Translations under genes and position numbers: made by a program
The notes under the pieces: generated by a model
The model's database searches: none
The model's input: only the letters and a program-made list of their open reading frames with translations
What the model was told of the DNA's origin: nothing
Assembly (NCBI GenBank): GCA_013375335.1
Contig: JABXJZ010000078.1
Coordinates: forward strand, 1-6,688
Origin: Desulfobacterales bacterium
GTDB lineage: Bacteria; Desulfobacterota; DSM-4660; Desulfatiglandales; B25-G16
Reading direction: 5' to 3'
Length of the DNA: 6,688 nucleotides
Shown here: in pieces, positions 6,523 to 6,688 of the stretch
How the letters are laid out: each line of letters opens with the position of its first letter
Numbering within the stretch: the stretch's first letter is position 1

Positions 6523-6688
6523 TACCCTATCGACTCCTTTTTTAGCTGTTCCTCCACTTGCCTGACCTTATTCTCCAATTCCCTCAACCTCTCGGAATAC
6601 TCGGGGAGTCTCCTCACATGACCTCTCGTTTTCAACCAGAGCCGATGGGGCATGGTTGGTGTGCCGGAGACCACCTCGCCCGCCGGGA
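6522..6688 (-). CDS. lpxD: UDP-3-O-(3-hydroxyacyl)glucosamine N-acyltransferase LpxD, C-terminal fragment
   Basis: Only the last 54 codons and the TAA stop are in the window; the start lies beyond the right edge. The fragment begins PAGEVVSGTPTMPHRLWLK, the end of the left-handed beta-helix with the LpxD-typical PAGEVVSG-P-MPHR-W signature. It then becomes a charged amphipathic helix (RLPEYSERLRELENKVR), matching the C-terminal helix that LpxD uses for acyl-ACP contact and trimer packing. LpxD adds the second 3-hydroxyacyl chain to the 2-amino group of UDP-3-O-acylglucosamine after LpxC. Its place directly before fabZ and lpxA supports the call. The catalytic histidine and the N-terminal uridine-binding domain are outside the window and could not be checked. 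Confidence 0.88.
   Translation of the reverse strand, partial: PAGEVVSGTPTMPHRLWLKTRGHVRRLPEYSERLRELENKVRQVEEQLKKESIG

Overview
The window carries most of an outer-membrane lipid A (lpx) operon on the minus strand, so it comes from a Gram-negative (diderm) bacterium. In the direction of transcription the order is lpxD (C-terminal end only), fabZ, lpxA, lpxI, a Gfo/Idh/MocA-family oxidoreductase, lpxB and an NtrX-like sigma-54-dependent response regulator. A class I/II aminotransferase, whose N-terminus lies beyond the left edge, converges on the regulator from the plus strand. LpxI instead of LpxH, an oxidoreductase inside the lpx cluster, an NtrX-type regulator, moderate GC and frequent AGG and ATA codons would fit Desulfobacterota or a related deep-branching diderm lineage. 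The sequence alone does not settle the taxon.

Layout: 1-968 (+) is the aminotransferase. Its stop codon overlaps the regulator's stop codon, and two small hairpins sit over this convergent junction. The minus strand runs from 6688 down to 965 with almost no spacing: lpxD and fabZ share one base, fabZ and lpxA overlap by 10 bases, the oxidoreductase and lpxB are 1 base apart, and lpxB and the regulator are 4 bases apart. The only real gaps are 22 bases (lpxI to oxidoreductase) and 45 bases (lpxA to lpxI). The 45-base gap is filled by a degenerate 7-base tandem repeat. No stretch over 300 bases lacks a gene, and I see no RNA gene, insertion sequence or CRISPR array.

How the genes work together: FabZ supplies fatty acid synthesis and competes with LpxA and LpxD for 3-hydroxyacyl-ACP. 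LpxA makes the first acylation of UDP-GlcNAc and LpxD the second. LpxI cleaves the UDP-diacylglucosamine to lipid X, and LpxB joins lipid X to another UDP-diacylglucosamine to give the disaccharide. LpxC, LpxK and the Kdo transferase are not in the window. The oxidoreductase may act on a nucleotide sugar in this pathway, like GnnA of Acidithiobacillus, but its aminotransferase partner GnnB is not seen here. The trailing NtrX-like gene raises the possibility of envelope-linked control. Nothing here is a clearly new system; the best leads are the oxidoreductase, the regulator placement and the heptad repeat.
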